Assembly (NCBI GenBank): GCA_015501595.1 | Contig: JADNRX010000304.1 | Coordinates: forward strand, 1-64,000 | Direction: 5' to 3' | Length of the DNA: 64,000 nucleotides | DNA from: Hymenopellis radicata | Taxonomy: Eukaryota > Basidiomycota > Agaricomycetes > Agaricales > Physalacriaceae | In this document: in pieces, positions 45,890-57,907 of the stretch | How the letters are laid out: every line of letters starts with the position of its first letter | How positions within the stretch are numbered: position 1 is the stretch's first letter | Translations under genes and position numbers: made by a program | The notes under the pieces: generated by a model | Database searches by the model: none | What the model saw: only the letters and a program-made list of their open reading frames with translations | What the model was told of the DNA's origin: nothing

Positions 45890-45954
45890 CAGTAGTCGTA
45901 GCGCTTGTATCGCGCCTCGATTTTGTCGAGATCTATGGTAGTAGCGAAAAAAAG

Positions 45955-46137
45955 TGTAAAACCCACTTACACGTCAAAGCCCAATTCCCTCGGTATTCGC
46001 TAGGCAACAGTATAGATTGCGAATCGAGAGGTTACAGGCAAGGTGGTGGTCGTAGGTTAAGTTGTGTCTACCCCAGTCCGTGTCCGTAAGTAGTAGATAA
46101 TGGTAATCAGACGGAGATAACAAGTAGCCGCGTTACA
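45955..46137 (-). mobile_element. Gypsy 5' LTR (183 bp)
   Basis: Identical by eye to 33890-34072. On the minus strand the sequence after the LTR reads CTTTTTTTCGCTACTACC; I could not match it to a tRNA primer site. Confidence 0.95.
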
Positions 46138-46275
46138 GATGAGGCGAGAAAGGTGATAATGAGGAATTTGAATCGCGTGGAGAATGTGGATGTGGCGGAG
46201 GGGAAGGTTATTCTGTGCGTAGAAGACGAGCTAGAGAGAGTGATACGGGTTACGCGTCCAACAAGCGAAGACTGA
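46138..46275 (+). pseudogene. 3' end of an F-box-family gene, cut by the Gypsy LTR
   Basis: Matches the last 45 codons of the gene ending at 55560 (DEARR..LRNLNRVENVDVAEGK, then ELERVIRVTRP.SED) with few differences. It starts exactly at the LTR border. Its 5' part is not on the other side of the Gypsy element. Confidence 0.85.
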
Positions 46276-46870
46276 ACATTATGCATCTACATATTCAGTG
46301 TGACGAGCGGGACAAAAATTATGATTGGCCGCTTGTCCGGCGGACGTACAGATAGAACTCATTGACGATACACGTCCGAGGTTTTCAAAAATGAAGTGGG
46401 GAGGAAAAATTCGGATATATAGAAAGCTGTGACACTTGCGATGTTTCAAAGAGATACGCGGGCTTGCAATGAGAACTTGTGATGTATCGAAAGCCGCAAT
46501 CTAACAAGGCTTGGCCGTGACGGAGCAGTAGAGAATTGTTTACATTCAGAGGGCCACGTATAGTCGACATTCTGTTCCCTTCCTGATGTACGTCTGTGTC
46601 CGTACATATGACGCGCAGGCGCTCAGAGAAGTTCTTCCACTGCGGAACTCGTGTATTTATGAGACTATGGCGACTTGTTCGTGGGACGATGATGGAAGGA
46701 AAGCAAGGGCGTGCCGGCGGCAGTTGCACTGGCCTGCATAAACTCAAGCAGCCGACTGACAATCCAATAAGTATTGAAGTAGCGTAGACAGCTACTACTT
46801 ATTGCAGAGATGTAACAAGCGTAGAATAAACGCGAGTAAAAGTACATATGATAGGTATATTACAGATGAG
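46138..46870 (+). repeat. segmental duplicate of 55425-56960 (empty-site copy)
   Basis: Follows the F-box 3' end and its downstream flank. Compared with 55561-56960 it lacks two TA-type MITEs and a poly(A)-tailed insertion, so it shows the pre-insertion state of those sites. Confidence 0.88.
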
Positions 46871-46923
46871 CTAGAGTCTGAGAGCCTATCGATACGGGTT
46901 ACGCGTCCAGTAAGTGAGGACTA
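46865..46923 (+). pseudogene. second 3'-terminal scrap of the F-box family
   Basis: About 60 bases reading DELESE-SLSIRVTRPVSED to a TAG, matching the family C-terminus. A very short remnant. Confidence 0.6.
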
Positions 46924-46967
46924 GTAAACCAGAATGAGGAGAGTTATTACCCCACATGCATGTACAT

Positions 46968-49900
46968 GTTATCTGTATAACAAGTTCTTCATCTGACACT
47001 GCTGTGGATAATGCACTGGTGGTACAAGCTCTGGAGTGCGTACGGTGACGACTTCAAGCCATAGCACAAGCTCTGTCGCCATGGCCCTGGGTCGCCCGGT
47101 AGAATGTCCTGTGCGCAGCGCACACGCTTCCAAGGTCTCCCACAAGAGCGGCTTAAGAAGGTGGTAGAGTCTACTAGAGTGCCCGGCACGGATGCGATAA
47201 AGCGAACATAACATCAAACTTGATACGATACTCCTCAGACAGTATCCCTGATTGCATGCATGGGATGGGCACAGAGGGTAGGTAAGATAGAATCTCTAGG
47301 TGAAGTTCCATTGGAAAGGTAGGCCATCAGGAAACTAGTTACTGGTGTTGAGGTGCTATAGGTCAACTCTGGGACCCCCAGCTGCCTTGAGGCAGCCAAG
47401 TTGCAAATCCTGCCAAGTTAACTTTGGAGAAGGTTCGGCGGGACCGATCCTCTCAAGTTACCTCACCACCACCCCAAGTCATCTCACCATCCCCTCAAGT
47501 TATCTCACCATCCCCATGAGTTGTCCGATACATTCCTGAAAGCAGCTCTCATAATCCCGGACCTTACTCTTACAGTCACAGGTTCACTTACATTCATTTC
47601 AATATGCACTGGTAATGAAAAGTATTCCTTATTCGAAACTCAATACAATCAAGACGAAAAATAGACTACAGGTATTGGACATAGCAAGATAGCGGAGTAA
47701 CAAGCAGCAGTACATATACAACAAGCATTGCAGTCGCCTTCTGTATGTCGAGGTCCTCATTCTCGTAGAGCGTAGTCGTCGTCCTTGAGTTTTGTTAACA
47801 TCGTCCTTGGGTTTTGCTGTCCTCGTTGTTCATGGGTCGGCTGTCGGTCATAAATTATTGCGGTCGCCTTGTTACATCGTGCTCGTGCTCATCTGTCGTA
47901 ATGGTCGTGGCTTGTTACGGTCATCCTGTTCCGTCGTGGTCGTTCTCGTCCTTGCGGTCATGCTCGTCAAAGTCGTGCTTGTCGGCGTCGTCTGAAACGT
48001 GCTCGGTCTCGTAAGCGTGCCCGGCCTCGTTGTAGGTATCCTCATCCTCGCTATCGCCGTCAACCGCAGTGCGTGGTTCCGTCGCTGTTTGTCGCCTCCT
48101 CTTGCCCATTGCACCGTCGTTGGAATTCCTGTCGGGGATATCGTCCGAGGCCCAATTATTGAATTCTGAAGGGAGGTAATAGGTCGGGGTATTGTGAGCA
48201 GGCGTCATCAGCGTCGTCTCGTCCAATGGGCAGTCGTCGTCCTAGAGTATGGCGTCGTGGAACGGCTGGTCCCGAGCAGTCCGCCTCGTGCCTATGGACG
48301 TCGCCGTCATTGTGTGCGCTGTGGAGGTGGCCTTCCGTGTAGTCGAGAGTCAGAAAGTCAGGACAGTCCAGAAAACGCTGTCATGGTGAAAGGACTCAAA
48401 GGAGACGTGGGATGAGGAACCCTGCGCACTGATGAAAACAAAACCCAACATACACGTAAAGCGTACGTGGCGGTTGGCAGCTTGGGGGCGCATTTCAGGC
48501 CTACGTGGTACCAACTACTGGCTGACTTGTATGGATTTCTGGCCAAAAGGATAAAACGGTTCAAGCACGACAAGAGTCGTCGTCACATACCTTGTGAAAA
48601 TGGTGGCGAACATGACTGAGGCTGTTGCAGACGATCTTGTGCCAACACCATGGCCCAACGGTCGGCCTGGCTTTATGTAGGCCCATGCTGGGGTAGTCGT
48701 GGGAGCATAGAATCTCGTGGGACTACCGTCGTTGTTCAACACCAAGACAATGAGCAAAAATGAGCACGCACCGTGCAATGCTGCCCGTCCGCAGATGGGA
48801 CAGCATTCACCCTCCTAGGTCTTGCTCTTGTAGAGTCAGTCCAGATTGTAACGTTGCGTGGCACCGGCTGCCCAAGTCGACGACGACGCCGGTAAAGGTT
48901 ATGCGGCTTGCCTTGACAGGGCAGTGGCTTATGCAGCTGACTGACGAGCCAGCAGACAAGAGACGGAGAGATGAGGGAGGAAGGCAGTGACGGGACAAGG
49001 GATGGTGGTGGTAAGAGGGTAAGGATGACGACTCCGAACAGTGCTTGATCACTGTTCGGAGTCGTCGGGCCGGACAGGTCGACGTTAAAAACACCATTGA
49101 CGATGAGTGAGTGCTCCAAGAGACCTGTGAACCAAAGCGGCAGTAGTATGTACTGTGATTTAATGTTCGCTAACAAATGCAAGCCGACCAAGTTACTGTA
49201 TAGTAGGCAATACAATACGTTGGCACGAACAAAGTGAGTTTCATCTTCAGATAGGCCAAAAATTTGACCAAAAAATTAAATGCTCTAAATTCTTATAGTA
49301 ATACAACCGTCTATATGCGAAGTCTCAATTCGCCTCCGTCGCGGTGCTGGAAGCTGGCGACTGTGATGGTATACTATCTATGTAAGCTTAATCCCTTGAT
49401 TGCGTGCAGTATTATTTATAAAAAAATTATTGCAGCATATAATATAGCTATACTGCATGATATTCCGATGCTCGCATTACCACTCCGAGCCCGTCGTCGC
49501 CGTCCCAAGCGTCGTTGAGCTCGTTCCGTTCGTGATCAGATGACCGATCAGAACCATCGCGCTGCGATCAAAGTCGTCTACTCTCCTTCTAACCACCACC
49601 ATCTTCCTCATCGCGACGCCTCATACCGTGAAATGCCTCTTGCACCACCTGTGCGTTTTTTCTCTTCCCCTCTGGACCACGAGAAGGACGAAAACAACCC
49701 GAAAATCGCCCGCCGCGTAAGCCCAAGACGACTGGCAGCAACAGATCGTTCGAAAGCACCCGTGGCACAGAGAAGAGGAAGAGCGGGTCGTCGTACGTTT
49801 ATCTCTACCTCAAGTACGCACCTGCTGAAGACCCTTCATAGCCAACTGCTCCGTTATCATCCGCTCGTGATGAGCTCGCCGGACACCATCGTAAGGACCA

Positions 49901-51389
49901 ACACCCCATGTCTGGTCGATAATTTTCGGCGCCACGAGTGTTGGCAAGTTCTTTGTGGATATCGCTAGAGATATAGCTCCGTGCGTCTACATCACCTGTC
50001 TTAATATTCTCCTCTCTGACTCGTCAGTAACACATATGTAGATTCCAACAAGATGGCCGTCGCATGCTCGGCGCGCTCTGGCACCACTAACTGCTTTTGA
50101 AGGCAGCGCCGGAGGCACTGGTCAGGCCTAACGTTTGGGACCGCGACACGGAATGGCTTAGGACTAAGTCTTTCCACCGCGCCGTCCAATCCACATTCCT
50201 AGTTCGCATTTCCTCCAGCTCACAAGTTAGACAGACCGTGGATCTCTTACGGCAGCTGCAGCAGCACTTCAACCCGGCGAAGGCCACATACATGATGCCG
50301 ACATTAGGTGTTTGAGGACAAGAGTGACGCGGACTGCAAATCGTTGCGGAATTTCTCTTTGCTTCTCCGGTCATCGACAAGATTTCTCCGTGCTCGCGGG
50401 ATAGTATTGTTGGTCTCGGGGAACGTCTCGCCTGCAAATATTTGCCCGTTGTCTTACGCGACCAGGGTATCGACGCGGAGTACGTGTCGCCTGGAAGACA
50501 CTGTTCCGGAGATGGAGACGATAGGTACTCTAGATCAGACGTTCCGTCGCTGTGGGCGAGCGTGTACTTGCATGTGGCTCATGCGTCCCCGTTATTATTG
50601 GTATGTTTTTCCTTTTCCCTTTCCATCAATTAACATTTTACAAGGCTTCTTTGGACCCGTGCCCGGCTCACTCCTCACGCAAGTAGGTCGCGGCTACACG
50701 TATATTCTTTCCGCATTGGTCGTTGTCGGTCTTGCCGCTGGCTCTCCAAAGCCGGAAAGAGGTGGATGAGATATTTACCGCTACCGCACGTGCGGCAATT
50801 TCGAACGGGGTATGACGCGCGCACCTTTGTGCGCTGCGTCGCCTTGGCGAAACACCTTCTCTGTTGCGGCATCCTAATGTGGGGTATGGTCAATGCACCG
50901 TTGTACTCATCCGAAACTATCAGGGGCAGCTTGTGCTCACTTGAGATCATGAGCCAAAATCTTCACTATCTCGAGTGAGTTTGAGATAACTGTTGTTCAG
51001 AGTCTTGACTCGAGTCAGCTTGTGATGGCACAAGTTGTCCCGAGTTAAGATCTGCCTTGCAAAATGGCTCAGGATAACTTGAGGTATCTCAAGCTAACCA
51101 GAGCACCTTGAGACATTGTTTGTTGTGACTGAAGTTCGGAGTTGGCCTGAGGCCAAAGCCTGTTTCGTGATGGCAGACCCTTCGTGTTCGCGTCGGGAGG
51201 CAGAGGTGGGCGCCAGGAAAGCGCCACTGGTTCAGATGCATCCGATGGTTCGTCATCACCCGACAGCTTCCTCCTAACGCGTCCTTTCTTGGGTTCAACC
51301 GATGACTTGTTCTTGTGGCCAATCGTCACAGTCAGTTGCCGCTTGGATTGCCTCCTGGTAGTTTCCTTTATGGTAGGTGCCTTGGGCAT
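46968..51389 (-). pseudogene. F-box-family copy split by a 3.85-kb insert
   Basis: The N-terminal part reads from ATG at 51389 (MPKAPTIKETTRRQSKRQ ... LPPDANTKGLP) to 51174. The next codons, the F-box itself (MELHLEILSYLPSVPIP and following), resume at 47323 and run to about 46968. The intact paralog at 54222 has the same sequence uninterrupted (GTCTGCCTAC), so everything between 47324 and 51173 is an insertion. The C-terminal half is missing. Confidence 0.75.
47324..51173. mobile_element. 3.85-kb insertion, unclassified
   Basis: The ends are imperfect inverted repeats: CCATCAGGAAAC at the left and GTTTCGTGATGG at the right. The empty site in the paralog joins GTAGG to CAGACCC directly, so the target duplication is absent or at most GG. 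Subterminal regions carry clustered CAAGTTATCTCA-like motifs, facing one way at 47450-47520 and the other at about 50970-51100. Interior open frames (for example 47921-48226 minus with an acidic tail, 49540-49968 plus, and 50102-50315 plus with FHRAVQSTFLVRISSSSQ) have no domain I recognise; no transposase is found. A decayed or non-autonomous DNA transposon is likeliest. Confidence 0.55.
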
Positions 51390-53033
<1,644 letters not shown>

Positions 53034-54221
53034 TGTTTACTTGAGCAGGTGGCGAGGTTGTTGACAATATCCATTCCTCAACTTCCAATAAATAGCAAGC
53101 TAAAGGGTGCTATACTTAGAACGCATACGCATCTGTCTATAAACATCAGTTTCATAATTCGAACATCAGAGATGAAGGAGGAACGAACAACTTTGTCCAA
53201 TTAAAAGATGATTGTCAGTCGCCTCGGTTAAATGCAAAAGGAAGTGCTGCTGATTCAATAACGCGATGTAGACGACTCCAGCTCGACTCGTCCGGAAGGA
53301 AGGCAATCAGTACGGAAAACCTCTTCGGGCCATCAGCGCTTCAGCAGCAAGTGCCTCAACGTCTTTCGAGTCGACGCACCAATTGACATCAAAGCCATGC
53401 TGGGACAGAAGTCCTAGGCCACAAATGCGAACTCTGGTTACATTGATTTATTCATGTGAGCGTCTATTCCGAATCGTGCACGAGAAACCCGGCCACAATG
53501 AGTCCCATGAACAAATGGCACTCGGAGAATGTCATCGTGTGCTGAAACGAGGATCGGATAAGGCTCCGGTAGTGACAGACACTGACGTGTAGCCTGCAGA
53601 AATAACTCTCAACGTTGCATCGCTACCAAGGTAATGTGGCGGTACAACGTAGATCTCCAGTGGCGGATCCGCATAGCGCACTCCCAAGAAAGACGTGCTT
53701 TCTGTCGTGGCATTCGTCTGGCTGCGAAAGTTCCGTCTGGGACGTTATGGAGACTGAATAAACATAGTCGGGATCACAGTCGAGAACTACGTCTGACACA
53801 TGTGAGCGTTTGGAGGTGAATAGACACCAAGTCCAGTCCTGGGGTCATCGAGATCACTACTAGTAGACCACGTTGACGATCAGCTTGCATTGACATTGAG
53901 CATCGCGGAAAGAGCAAATAGAGAACGAAGGTAAGGTCAACGAGAGAAGTCCTATTAGTGGGCGTTGTAGATCCTGTGTAATTTTGTTCCATGTCAGTGG
54001 AGCCTCGGGCTGAAGCTAAAACGACCGATGAGCGACTTGAACGTCGTTCGTCGTTGTCATTGATGAAGCAGGTTAGAAAAACAGCTCCGATACGGGCCGT
54101 AGGTCCGACCCGATTTGCTGCTTCATCACGTGGTGGCTTGAATCTCTCTAAGTTTCAGCCACATCTGCTGGCACGCGTCTCTCAATCTGAGAGAAGATCG
54201 CTCCAACGTGAGAATTCACGA
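53034..54221. other. no recognisable gene
   Basis: Short open frames only, for example 53383-53592 (+). It contains the upstream regions of the OYE-type gene (minus) and the F-box gene (plus). Confidence 0.35.
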
Positions 54222-55560
54222 ATGCCCAAGGCTCCCACCACGAAGCATACCACCGCGAAGCAGGAAAGGGCACGTCGGCCAAGAAACGACATGTTAGGAG
54301 GAACGATTCGGATGATGTGGAGCTGTCCGCGCGCGCGCCTCTTGCTGCCGACGCGAACACGAAGGGTCTGCCTACATTTCCAATAGAACTTCACCTAGAG
54401 ATTCTATCTTACCTACCCTCCGTGCCCATCCCGTGCATGCAATCAGGGATACTCTCTGAGGAGTACCGTATCAAGTTTGATACCATGTTCGCTTTATCGC
54501 AGACGTGCCGCGTGCTGTACCACCTTCTCAAGCCGCTTTTATGGGAGACCTTGGAAGCGTGTGCTCTGCGCACAGGACGTTCTACCGGGAGACCCAGGGC
54601 CATGGCGACAGAGCTTGTGCTATGGCTTGAAGTTGTCACCGTACGCGCTCCAGAGCTTGCGAGTTACGTTCGGTGAGTCTTTGTTGTACTACTCTAATCT
54701 GCCAAGTTAGCCTCATGCTCTACCATCTCCACAGCGTGTTCAATGTCGCTCTGACAACATATTCCGCCTGCACCGTGTACCAAGAATTTACTCGCTGTCT
54801 GCAGCTCCTCCCGAATCTTCACACCTTACAAATAGTGTCATTCGCCTGCGTCGGAGCCCAGGAGAAGCAGATGTGTTTGCGGCGTCTGTCCGACGCGTTT
54901 AAAGGAGATATAACTCTTCCCAGTATACACACGCTAACGATACCGCTCTGCATCTACGAAAAGATCGTCGCCTCTGATGGTCCCCGAATATTTCCCAATC
55001 TCCGACACCTGAATTTTACGGACATGGGCCAGCAACGCTCCATCATCTTCAAATCGTGTAATCAAGAAATTCACTCCCTGCAGCTTTCTGTTTTCATAGA
55101 CCTATGGAATCCGGATAGCCTAAGTAGGTACTCTATGAATTCCAGGCAAAGAATTGAACTCATGTCGTTGACAGGTCTCGTCAACGAGTTCCCGCATCTC
55201 CGCATCACACCTCGACTCCGCATATGGTACACAGGCAGATCTCCTGTGGAATCAGAGGAAGAGTATACCAAGAGGTGCACCACTGCCATGCGAAAGACGT
55301 TACAGATGCTGAGCCGCCTGACGCGACTCCATACCATTCGGCTGTACATTAACAGCTTAGTATCGAGGTTGTTGCCGACCATCCAAGAGGTCGCAGACCC
55401 TCTGGTCATGGACAATGCCTGCGATGAGGCGAGAAGGGTGATATTGAGGAATTTGAATCGCGTGGAGAATGTGGATGTGGCGGAGGGGAAGGTTATTCTG
55501 TGCGTAGAAGACGAGCTAGAGAGAGTGATACGGGTTACGCGTCCAATAAGCGAAGACTGA
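54222..55560 (+). CDS. F-box-like protein (most complete family member)
   Basis: The start at 54222 (MPKAPTTKHTTAKQ) matches the N-terminus of the split copy at 51389. A one-base shift near 54290-54310 leads to the frame with LPTFPIELHLEILSYLPSVP, an F-box core, then ALSQTCRVLYHLLKPLLWETL. An intron at 54673-54734 joins to the C-terminal half. That half has leucine-patterned repeats (LQLLPNLHTLQIVSF, LPSIHTLTIPLCIYEK, FPNLRHLNFTD) and ends RVTRPISED. It is a likely SCF substrate receptor by family; the substrate is unknown. Fragments of relatives lie at 46138, 46865 and 46968-51389. Confidence 0.8.
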
Positions 55561-55637
55561 ACATTATGCATGTCGATATTCAGTGTGACGAGCTGGACAA
55601 AAATTATGATTGGCCGCTTGTCCGGCGGACGTACAGA

Positions 55638-55894
55638 TACTGTACCGTTTCGACCCCAAGTTCGCATAACGCGTAACGCGGGGTCGAGAACCTAACTTAC
55701 GATAAAGCATAACGCATCACGGACCTTATTTTCAGGGTCTGTAAGGCCTAAAAAGGAAATTTTCGCTCCCGCCTACGGCGGGAGCATCCAAATATGGTAA
55801 TTTCAGGTGGTGTGCCTGGTTACGAACTTATTTCCTGTAAGTTCGCGGCATAACGCGTAACGCCCCGCGAACTTACGGTCGAAACGGTACAGTA
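55638..55894. mobile_element. TA-type MITE copy 1
   Basis: 55640-55892 (253 bp) between TA dinucleotides. Ends are CTGTACCGTTTCGACC inverted. The paralogous flank at 46346 has the uninterrupted ACAGATAGAAC, so the empty site is known. Interior repeats of CATAACGCGTAACGC and a central CTCCCGCC..GGCGGGAG hairpin. No ORF. TA duplication suggests Tc1/mariner-type mobilisation. Confidence 0.93.
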
Positions 55895-55992
55895 GAACGG
55901 TTTTCAAAAATTTAAATGAAGTATATATAGAAAGCTGTAACACTTGCGATGTTTCAAAGAGATCCGCGGGCTTGCAATGAGAACTTGTGATG

Positions 55993-56238
55993 TACTGTAC
56001 CGTTTCGACCGCATGTTCGCATAACGCGTCACGCGGCCGTCGGAACCTAACTTAGAGCTAATGATAACGCGTAACGGGGCCTCATTTCAGGGCTGCATCG
56101 CCCAAAACGGCAATTTTTCGGGCCCGCCTGCGGCGGGATTTCCAAATTGGGCCTTGTGCCTGAAAACAAACCTATTTCCTGTAAGTTCGCGGCATAACGC
56201 GTCACATGCCGCGAACTTACGGTCAAAACGGTACAGTA
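55993..56238. mobile_element. TA-type MITE copy 2
   Basis: 55995-56236 (242 bp), same family as copy 1 with CTGTACCGTTTCGACC ends (one mismatch at the right end) and TA on both sides. The paralog has the empty site GTGATGTATCGAAAG at about 46480. The central hairpin is weaker. Confidence 0.93.
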
Positions 56239-56472
56239 TCGAAAGCCGCAATCTAACAAGGCTTGGCCGTGACGGAGCAGTAGAAAAGTGTATACATTCA
56301 GAGCGCCACGTATAGTCGACGTTCTGTTCCCTTCCTGATGTACGACTGTGTCCGTACATACGACGCACGGGCGCTCAGAGAAGTTCTTCCACTGCGGAAC
56401 TCGTGTATTTATGAGACTGTGGCGACTTGTTCGTGGGATGGAAAGCAAGGGTGTGCCGGCAGCAGCCTGCAT

Positions 56473-56847
56473 AAACTCAGCGGATCCACCGCACGTTCCC
56501 GTGCAAAGCAGAACACACCCCCACCCGCTCAAACCTACACTGCAGACGGCCGTCTCATAACCATGCCAGCCCGCTTGATCTAATCAGTTAGACCAACGCG
56601 AGCACACCCCCCGATCCACCCTACCACTCAGTCTTCGGATTGAGGGAGGCGTCCCGTCAAACGGATCAGCCCCAACGAGCTCCGCGCTCGAGAGGCCATA
56701 GCAGACTCGAATAAACCATGGACACAACGTATGGCAGTGATAACTGGGATTGGTTAAATCTAGAAGTAGCTAAAAGTCTGACATGTATTACGATACAACT
56801 GGACTATAAATTTGATTCAAAAAAAAAAAAAAAAAAACTCAGCGGAC
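56473..56847 (+). mobile_element. poly(A)-tailed retroposed fragment with 12-bp target duplication
   Basis: A 351-bp insert (56485-56835) ends in a run of about 17-20 A and is flanked by AAACTCAGCGGA on both sides. The paralog at about 46738 lacks it. The first 100 bases read as a coding 3' end (ARSRAKQNTPPPAQTYTADG, then RLITMPARLI and stop), followed by a 3' UTR-like part. This looks like a 5'-truncated, LINE-driven copy of an mRNA or of a LINE 3' end. The source is not in the window. Confidence 0.85.
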
Positions 56848-57065
56848 TGACAATCCCATATTTAACGAACATATGTATTGAAGTAGCGTAGACAGCTACT
56901 TTTGCAGAGATGTAACAAGCGTAGAATAAACGCGAGTAGAAGTACATATGATAGGTATATACAGATGATCAAGAACGATATAAAAATGTAACAATCACGC
57001 CGAGCTGCTCAGAAACGGGCTCCACCGTCGCATCACTCGTTTCTTCCTGAGGGTGTTGCTCACTC

Positions 57066-57907
57066 TCACTGCCAGAGACTCTCAAGCGGCGGCCTCTGCA
57101 TGAACTCCAGCACACGCGGAACCCTCTCCTCCGGCACCTTCCAGCAGACCACAAAAACAAGGTCCAGTTCCTCGGGGAAACTAGGTGTACGATGGATATC
57201 GATCCACTGCATGAGTACAGGCACCATGATGTTCGGCGTGTAGGGATGTGGGAATTCGTACAGCGCTTGGTACGGTGCGAGTTCGCTCAGGCAAGGCGGG
57301 AGTGGAGGAATAACATATTTGTAAGGAGGAAGGTCGCCCGATGATGGACCCGCTTTCTTCTTTCCTTTGGCGCGTCGCGTCATGTCATTGCCCGTGGCTT
57401 TACGCTGCTGGGACGCCTTCTCGAGTCCCCACGAAGCAGCTGGGAATCTAGCGACTTCGTCTTGAGTAATCGGGGCCACGAACACGATTGGTGCAGCTGT
57501 AGAAGCTGCATTCCAGTGGTGGGGGTCTGGTAGTAACGGTATGCGCCTCGAGCGGTGAAGATGGGCAAAGATGCCTTCGGTGCCGGCTCAGTGAAGGCAC
57601 TGTTCCTACGTGATGGAGGCTTCGACTCAGCAGGAATAGCCGACATTTGGGCTTTAGAGGCTTTTACGGAGGGAAGGCTGGGGTTATCATCGGCGGGGAC
57701 ATTCTCGTTGTTGGCATTAACGTCGTCGCTACCATCTATGCCGAGCCTGACCTCGTCATTGACATCCTCTGGCCCAACGAGCCCGTCGTAGTCGGTGGAT
57801 GTGGAATTCTCTCGGGCGTCGGAAAGCGTCACGGCATCCAATGTCGTCCTTTGACCGGCACCATTGTCAATCGCGACGTGAACGAGGTCATCGTGAACAA
57901 TGGACAT
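57066..57907 (-). CDS. hypothetical protein, disordered N-terminus
   Basis: The start at 57907 gives MSIVHDDLVHVAIDN and an acidic, Asn/Asp/Ser-rich part (VNDEVRLGIDGSDDVNANNE). After a one-base shift near 57515 the frame continues IVFVAPITQDEVARFPAASW, a basic patch (RRAKGKKKAG) and a mixed C-terminus (LMQWIDIHRTPSFPEELDLV). It ends LEFMQRPPLESLWQ. I do not recognise the family. About 270 residues. Confidence 0.45.

Larger units (their letters stand above)
33890..46137 (-). mobile_element. Gypsy-type LTR retrotransposon, about 10.9 kb plus a nested hAT insert
   Basis: Bounded by identical 183-bp LTRs. Minus-strand order is Pro-rich ORF, Gag, aspartic protease, RT, RNase H, integrase, chromodomain-like end, then a long extra ORF before the 3' LTR. 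RT before integrase is the Ty3/Gypsy order, and the chromodomain-like end suggests a chromovirus. There is no target duplication: the five bases outside the LTRs are CTGGA and GATGA. The left flank is Copia pol and the right flank an F-box-family gene, so the two ends come from different loci. Several one-base frame breaks occur although the LTRs are identical. Confidence 0.93.

Noticed and set aside
45930..45954. Possible tRNA primer-binding site next to the Gypsy 5' LTR
   Set aside because: CTTTTTTTCGCTACTACC on the element strand does not match a tRNA 3' end in the right orientation; self-priming could apply but is not shown.
47450..47525. Possible CRISPR-like or satellite array
   Set aside because: Only three or four irregular copies of a CAAGTTATCTCA motif without constant spacing; better explained as a subterminal repeat cluster.
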